Part shown: piece by piece, positions 1 through 7,600 of the stretch
Layout: the number at the start of each line of letters is the position of its first letter
Numbering within the stretch: the stretch's first letter is position 1
Position numbers and translations under genes: made by a program
Notes under the pieces: generated by a model
Told to the model about the DNA's origin: nothing
Databases searched by the model: none
What the model saw: the letters and a program-made list of their open reading frames with translations, nothing else
Source: Phoronis ovalis
Taxonomy: Eukaryota; Phoronida; Phoronidae
Direction of reading: 5' to 3'
DNA: 11,126 nucleotides
Assembly: GCA_028565635.1 (NCBI GenBank)
Contig: JAOXYB010056145.1
Span: 1-11,126, forward strand

Positions 1-1010
1 GATAATTTGGAGGTCATTTAACGTTCATAAAAGCCAATTTGAGCAACCCTGCCTTTGCTAAAAGGCTATCTAGTTATTTATGTATTGGTAAGCTCACAAA
101 AAGGATGGTATTTCTTAGATCAAAGAACATAAGATTGTTTTTGGTTTTGGCTCAGCATGCGAAAGATGCGTTTTGTGAATAAATCGCATGAGGGCACGCA
201 GAACTACGTCATTGTTCATTCACAGAATGCGACATGCTGGCATCGTTAAGGTCTCAGACTGGTGGCTCCACCAAGTGCATGCAAATAGTCTATGCGATGC
301 AATATGTCAAGTTAGTTTAAAGAGGGGAATGTATAATTAAATTAAAGTGCACGGAAACTGCTGTTTTGTTAAAATTTGTTTGTAATTATTGAAGTATGCT
401 GTGTCAATGTTCACAGATTAGTTTTATAAATGCAATTGTTTTATTTGTGTTTAATAATGTCGCCAAAATCATGTGAACATTTCCACGACAATGAAATTAT
501 TAAATCTAGCACTGCTGAAAAAATAAGTAATGGAACACAGGAACCATAATAATGTCTGGAAATAGCCAGCAAATCGTGAAAATGGGTCATTTTATAAATA
601 CAGGCTATTTCTTAGTATTGCAAGAAAGCTTTCTGGGTATTTCATTGTCATTTGTTATTAAAATAGTCGTGTATATAGTTCTTTATTGTTAAACTGTGTG
701 TATGCTCACTTGATAATTGTTACAAGTAGATTTATAGTATAGAATCCAAGACAACACAGTAACTTATACAATAATGTAAAGAGAACATATTGTCTGTGTT
801 TTAAAATATTATTAAATAGTATTTCAATATAGCCACAATTTATACAGTAATTAGTTTCTATCAAGTACCGTATAGCATTGTACTGTAAAGTTTATTTCTA
901 TTTTGTTTTTTCAATAGAGAACCTGCATTATTACCGAGATAGATATTGTTGAGATTTTCTTCTGATCTCGAGAGGCAACACAAATAATGGAAGTATACGG
1001 TATTAATTAA
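1..1010. other. AT-rich upstream region, no gene seen
   Basis: No open frame with coding character is visible on either strand. It is probably upstream intron or 5' flank, because exon 1 starts at a splice acceptor. The missing first exon may lie here or left of the window. It contains an imperfect fold-back (153-180 against 218-239) and an octamer-like ATGCAAAT at 280-287. I see no convincing promoter. Confidence 0.5.
153..239. repeat. Imperfect inverted repeat
   Basis: The left arm at 153-180 (CAGCATG ... GCGTTTTGTGAAT) pairs with the right arm at 218-239 (ATTCACAGAATGCGACATGCTG), with an extra bulge in the left arm. This is a short fold-back of unknown origin; it may be the remnant of a small element. 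Confidence 0.45.
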
Positions 1011-1468
1011 GGCCGTGGCTAAACGTCCGGTTACCGGACGGCATATCTTGGGGCTAAACGTCCGGACATCGAGAAATTTCGCGAGATCATCGTTCTGCCG
1101 GACGTTTTACTTACTTACTTGTCAGGTCAAATAAAACTTCACTTACGTCACAGGACTTTAATGGTAACTGAAAATGTTCAATCCTTATACAATAGTCAAT
1201 AGATTGCCCTTTTTTTAGCCTTATCTTTAAGTCTTTCAGAGGCTGCTTAGAGGGATCATGCACCCAAAGTTTTAATTTTTTATAATGAATTTATTTTATG
1301 CTCATATTGCTTTACTTTAAAACTGGCTCTATCTCCCTCTTGCAATGTGCGGGTTTTAGATCTCGAGAGAGTTCGCCAATACGGGAAAAGCCGAGTTGAT
1401 CCGAATTGGATGTCCGGACGTTTAACCCCAAGATACGCCGTCCGGTAACCGGACATTTAACCACTCCG
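1011..1468. mobile_element. MITE-like element with 60-bp terminal inverted repeats
   Basis: Left arm 1011-1070 and right arm 1409-1468 are inverted copies with a few mismatches. Both contain GTCCGGTTACCGGAC (or its complement), itself a near-perfect palindrome, and the shared block CTTGGGG ... AAACGTCCGGACATC. ATTAATTAA flanks the element at 1002-1010 and 1469-1477, which reads as an 8-9 bp target duplication. A piggyBac-like TTAA cannot be excluded, because the target is itself a TTAA palindrome. A further half motif CCGGACGTTTTAC lies inside at 1098-1110. There is no coding capacity. It ends 25 bp before exon 1. Confidence 0.85.
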
Positions 1469-1494
1469 ATTAATTAAATTATTTCTTTTTCAGA

Positions 1495-1663
1495 ATGGCA
1501 GTTACACCGCAAGGTTTCAAAATACCTGTAATGAAGAGGCATAAGTACCATGCAACATTTTTGCATGATTATGAGGATTTCCAGGATATTGAACCCCTTA
1601 TACAACTTTTAGAGGATCGTGGAATTAAATGTGCCCTTCCTGGAACAAGAGAAGTTCGCGCAG
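1495..1663 (+). CDS. Exon 1: N-terminal half of TIR domain
   Basis: Residues 1-56 plus one base of Gly57. The acceptor TTTCTTTTTCAG ends at 1493, so the exon itself starts at 1494 and the ATG sits one base inside it. The donor is CAG|GTTTGC at 1663/1664 (phase 1). It encodes box 1 of the TIR (KYHATFLHDYED, residues 17-28, the first beta strand) and the start of box 2/BB loop (GIKCALPGTREVRAG, residues 43-57). In the BB loop the usual R-D-x-x-P-G is R-E-V-R-A-G, with Ala where many TIRs have Pro. Without splicing the frame stops at 1681. Confidence 0.88.
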
Positions 1664-4600
1664 GTTTGCCATTTTTCGGCTGATGGACTAATACCTTTCC
1701 TATGTTTTTGGTGTTTAAAATGAAGGTTTTGCACTGCCATTATAAATACTCATCCTGTCAGAGATCACACATAAATTTATTTTTTGAAATAGCAAACATG
1801 TATTTTTCATTTCGATAAGTATAATTGCAAAACATTTGAAACTAGTCTAGTCGATTTTTATCTAAGTCCTCTATCCAGTTCTATATCATACAGAAGATAT
1901 TTATTTAATAGGTTCAGGCTAAGCTAGACGCTCGTGACGATAAAATATATACTCATTTTTCTGATTTTGCACAGTGAATAGGACAAAAGATAGTACCTTT
2001 ATTACGTAAAATTCTGTCGCACCACACTTTATTTTTTTTCTTAATATATATAATTTCTGTCAAATCTGAAACAGAAGTTATGATCAACGATGATAACATG
2101 TTGGTATACGCTCACTTTTCTGTCTCCATAGTGAATAATTGACAATTACCACTTTATCCTATTACCTATTGCATGGACGAGTTTATTAAAGCGACTTAAG
2201 GATACAGGTATAGAAACCACGTAGCGTTTGGAACAGCCTTTCATCAGCTGTTTGCGCTATTCATCTAATTTCTTGTTTGTTTTATGTTTCGGTATAATTA
2301 TGTTTTATAACTTTTTATGCGAAAAATGTGCATAATGCAACAATTAAAATATGCTATACCCCCCATGTATCGGAATATTCCTTTGGCAGGTAGATACTAT
2401 GACGTACACATAATTTTATATAGCGGCATTTTCGAAATGTCTAAAAAAAATAAAGCAATATTTCATCAAGAACGATCACAACTTCACGTACGTAAAGTGA
2501 GCTCCAGATTCAGATTCAGATTCAGCTCCAGATTCTACGTAAAGTCAGCTCCAGATTCAGATTCAGATTCAGCTCCAGATTCAGATTCGAAAAAATAAAA
2601 AATAATAAAATGCTCTGAATTGCAAACAATTGAAAAAATAATGACTTTTCACAATTTTTGTTTTGACTAATTTTTCCCACGATTATCGGAGGTTCTTAAA
2701 TATTTCAAACGATTTTTCTGAATATTTTCATGGATTTTTAGTAACAAAATGCAGAAACAAGTGACACTAGTTATAAAAGAATCTTAATATACTCCTGGAA
2801 TTCTCTCAAAAAAGAGAAAAAAATATGTTGCCTAGCAACAAGGCTTCCAACCATATTGGTCGAAATATGCGGCCGCAACGTTCGGACATAGTCTATTTCG
2901 AATCTGAATTTGAATCTGGAACTGGGGTTCAAAAAAAAGGAATTACAATTTCTGGTGAATCAATACAAAAAAGAAAGGAGGCGAATAAGGCTGATGAAGA
3001 TGTAATGTATTTAGAAACTACGTCCATAATTTTATCAAATCCTCGGCCATTTTTCGAATACACGTGAAAACTAAAGCTAAGAATTTAAATTCGGAAATAC
3101 AACAAATACATATATATATCATTAAAGTTGATTGACAGGTTGCTCTGCTGGAGGTACTGATTGACAGGTTGTCCTCCTGGAATTGTAGTTTTCGCACCAA
3201 AAAATGTAAACAACTAATATCAAAATACTTTATAAATTAATTTCTCGAAATCAGCAATAATTTGAGCGCAAAAAATTATGAAAACGTTTTATATACAATT
3301 GATTTCCTGGTATTATGTTTGAAATGCTTGAAAGAGTCTTTTTGGTCCTACTGTAAAATTTGAACAAGCTCTGTACAAGGTCTAACGTATCTTGAATGTG
3401 CTCCATCCAAACCTCTTGAAATTTGGCATACTTCACCACAACAGATACATCTTTATTTGTTATGATCTAATTGTAAACAGCATGAATAATCTTTCAATTA
3501 CTAATAAATGTTTAAAAAAATATTCACTTTTTATTGGCCAAAAACTTAAATTCATTATATAACCAAAAGTACTGGTGCGATTTGAAAATGCTCCAAAAAG
3601 AAATCATCAGATTATCATTTACTTTTTTAAAACGTAGTTATAGTTCGAATTTTGATCCACCAGATTTTCCAATAGGATGTACCTAATGGTTTGTATGAGG
3701 TATCATTATTAAACGCTCTTTAAATTTCGTGTACTGCACTACTAGAGCCACAGAATATGGGTCGCCTCTTAATATTGAGAGGCCGTAAACTGCGTCCCGC
3801 ATATTATTCTTGAGAGCGCCAAACAAATGGTTCGCCCCCGGGGGAGTGGTCAATATGAAAGTGGGTACGCATGTTCCAACAAATTTTCGCGTGAAAGGGT
3901 ATGTTTTCGAACCGCCGGCGCGTAACGCGCGTTACGTGCTTAGGGTCTGTTTTTTGGCTAAAATCACGAACAGGGGTGGTTTTTTGAGGTTTGACACTTC
4001 ATAAGGGGTGCTGTTTGGAAGTTTCACTTCGTTAGGGTAATAGTTAAAATTTCACTTCGTTAGGGGTGCAAATACGGTCAAGAAAACTTAATATGTTTAC
4101 CAGAATATGTATTCCCCGTCATATGAAAGTTACTTCCTGAATTGATGCTATTTTGAGAATGACCTTTTAAAACACGGCATACGATTGGTCAGGTTAGGAT
4201 TGGGGTATCATGTGATCCACTTCCTTAGTGGTGTATTTTTTCAAAAAAGCACTTCCTTAGGGGTGTATTTTTAAAAAAAATAACTTCCTTAGGGGTGTAT
4301 TTTGCAGAATTTCACTTCGTTAGGGGCTTTTTGAAAAGTCATGTTGGAACATGGGTACCTACTTTCATATTGACAACCCCCCCCCCGGGGTTCGCCTTTT
4401 ATTCTAATCAAGACCTATGACTTATGACACTTTTTGACCTTCTTGTGAGGGTCAGAAAGTGTCATGTGGGCCATAGGTTTTGCTTAGGGTACTGTTTCGA
4501 ACCTCCTCAATGCACTTGTTTGGGAGCCTTTAATGATGCCTTAAAGCTATTAACACAGGCGAGCATGATTAGTCACATTTTGCTTAAGTACCCCTCCGGA

Positions 4601-7600
4601 AACGCATTTGAAATATTTTACTTGCATACATATGACCTTCTCTACTGTAAATTTTCTTGTTATTTACGATTTTGTAGGACACTCTGAAATTGAAAATTTG
4701 GAGTACTGCTTAACATTGTCCAAGTGTTCTGTCATTTGTCTTTCTCCAAACTTTGTCCGTCATCGCAACCACAGCATGGATTGGAAGTTGGCCTTATGGC
4801 GGTATGTCAAAGCGGTAACGCTTCTTACAATACTTCTTTTATAACTTTATTGATATTTAGTAGTTACAAAGCTATAAAATAGAATAGCACCCCGCGAAAA
4901 GAACCAAGTTCTCTGCAGAGTTCTTTGAGCGGTGAAAATTAGTATCAGTGGAAGGAGGAAAATAATACGTGTATATGTAAATAATAGTTCCTTTCACTTA
5001 TTTCACTCAACGTTCGGTTGTATGTTTGTAGACACAAGAGTACGAAAACAAAACATAGGATTGTACCGTTGATTTTAAAGAAATCTTATATACCAGATAG
5101 CTTAAGCAGCTTTGGACCTATCCAACTTTGTTACCAAAAAAACGTTATCATTGGTATTTTGAACCGTATTCTGGGTAAGTGATATAAATAACTCGATCTT
5201 CTATTTTTCAAGACTTTCTTTGAGACAGATTCACAGTAGTAATTACAAAAGTTGCTTTAACCGCTCCATGTCATTTTTAGTAAGCACCGAATCGATGAGC
5301 AATATATACTTGCGAATGAAGAAAAATATGAATGTGACAGGAAGTGTTTTTACAACTAGCTTAGCACTATACAATTTGTGCATTCGGTGTGACAACCCTC
5401 AACTGTTTAAAAAAATTATTAAAACAAGATTAATAATCGAGTGAAAACACATACACATACACGAATGGTTTTTGTTACCTTAGAACTGTTATATTATGTT
5501 ATAGGAAAACCACCGGATAATAGATTTACTGCCAAATTTCTACAAAGGAAATGCATGCAACTGGGTAAGTTTTGATAATTGTAAGTAACTGAGACGTAAT
5601 TGGTAATATGTAAACTTTGATACGTTATGTCAAAGAACTGCTGAAAGAACGCCTTCACAATATGAGTTTTACCACCAGGTTAACAAACTATTGCATTAGC
5701 GCCGTAATGAAGACGCGTTAAGAAGTAACCGATATGAATTGTGTCACGCATTTGCTTTTATTTGTAGGCCTACTCATCTGTATTAAAATATGCCAGCAAG
5801 ATTTTTTCTTCGCGTGATTTACATCTAATGATTAACGCTACTGCATTGTTTTCTTTGCAGCACGTAGTACAGCAATACTTAAATATAGGAAGGCACAGTT
5901 ACCACATGTTCAGTATGATACCATAGAACTTCAAGCTATAAATACGGAGTTGAACCTCAGGGTTGAATGTCCAAATCCAAACTGCTCTCACATGTGCTGC
6001 AGACGAGAGTTATCAATGCATGTGGCTGTATGCCAGTATACGACGTTGAGATGTAAATATAAACCATGTGACTTTAAAGGAGTTCGCAAAGTAATGATAA
6101 AACATGTTCTAGAGTGCAGTTATGCCGAAGTACCTTGCCCGAACTCGGGATGTACTCATAAAGATCAAAGACATTTATTCAAGAGACATGGAGACTTATG
6201 TGAACATGGGTTTGTCAAATGTGCAAACTGTAAATTGAAAATTAAAAAACATAAGTTGAGCAGCCATAAAAAAGAGTGCCAGTATGTATTGTGTCAAAAT
6301 CCGGGATGTAAAGAAATCTTGATTTTACATGAAAAACCTGATCATTTGGAGATGTGCAAATTCCGCTTGGTTCTTTGTCCAGTGAAAGAGTGCAAGCATG
6401 AATGCTACAGGTATAGAATAATGTGAGCTTTTACTTAAAAAAGGAAGACGACAGTAATTACTTTCTGAGGGAAAATTAGTTTATCTTATGTAATCATATT
6501 TTGCAATTCAAGAGACCTGATGGAACCCTCTTCTTAATAATAGCAGATTAATTGTGTTTCCATTATTGATGTAATCTCTGCTACATTATATTTCTTCCAA
6601 GGGGGGGTGACTGTCAGAATAATTGGGTACCCATGTTTGTTATGAAGGGTAAAAAAACAAACTTTTTGGTAACTCATACCTTAATAAGAAAAATTGACAA
6701 CCAAAAAAAAAAAAAAAACAGTTCCCAAAATCTTACAAAAAAATAACACGACTTAATTGTAATGTAAATAAGGTAGTAAAACACACCCTTTTATTATTTT
6801 CGGGACTAAATTTTCGTTTTTGTAAGATTTTTAAGCTATATATTTTAAACTCTTTTCAGGGCGTACTGGGTGCCCGGTCTGAATGCTGAAAACAAACCCT
6901 TTCGCATGATTTTTGTGACGAACATGCGTACCCAGCTATTCTGATTGTCACTCCCCCCCGGGTATTTCTTTTATTATGCCATGCATTCACCAACCGTTGG
7001 TGTTTACGGACGAGTTTGATAGAAGGCGTTGATAATTCCTCCATTTAAAACGTTAAGTAATGCAATTTTAACCGAATTCTTTCCTGTTTTTAGGTGGGAG
7101 CTGGAGGATCATTTGAATATCTGTCCACATTACCAGTTAAGGTGTCTTTGCGGAGAACTGGTGTATCGTGATGACTTTTCTTTGCACCAACTCACTTGCC
7201 GTAGTCAGAAGACAACACAAAGTAAGAAGACATAGTTTTTTAATACGAATAACGAGAATAACATTATTTAAGAAAATCTTGACAAACTAATTTTTCCTTC
7301 AAGCCGGCAGATTCATGTAAAATGTGTACTACTATATTAGGGAATAAACACGACCCCTGTTGTAATAGAGTGTGTTAGCTAACATAGCTATAGGATGTAA
7401 CAAAGCGCCTTAGTGTCTAAAAGAAATTTAAAGATATTGTTTCCATTCTTTTCTATTTCCAAAGTTCATAGTACTTCTAGTATACTAGACATCTACAAGA
7501 GAAATAACTCGTATGATCAGTACTGAACATAAAGATCCAAGAAGATGCAGAATAATGATTTTATAACCCATTTATCATCTTTTTGTACTAATTCTAAAAT

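Larger units (their letters stand above)
1664..3828. other. Intron 1, left part: AT-rich, simple repeats, no gene
   Basis: This is the first 2.2 kb of the 3-kb intron between the two halves of the TIR. It has short open frames at 2317-2598, 2825-3067 and on the minus strand near 3018-3439, but these are low-complexity or have no recognisable domain. It also holds the 47-bp tandem duplication at 2489-2582 and a 29-bp one at 3130-3187. Confidence 0.6.

Noticed and set aside
2317-2598. 93-codon frame with R-F and D-S dipeptide runs
   Set aside because: The C-terminal third is made by the AGATTC tandem repeat read in two frames, and the rest has no recognisable domain and AT-rich noise composition.
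2825-3067. 80-codon frame in intron 1
   Set aside because: No domain, no splice context and no support from neighbours. Its acidic stretch comes from the inverted hexamer run.
3810-4004. 64-codon frame across the left end of MITE copy 1
   Set aside because: It runs through the inverted-repeat arm and a subterminal repeat, so it is chance coding in a non-autonomous element.
4802-4814. Extension of exon 2 to the donor at 4814
   Set aside because: It ends in phase 0 and cannot join the phase-2 acceptor of exon 3. The GTATGT donor at 4802 fits exactly.
5220-5444. 74-codon frame between exons 3 and 4
   Set aside because: It lies inside intron 3, starts after a consensus donor and shows no TIR-like or other domain. 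Including it would break the phase match between exons 3 and 4.
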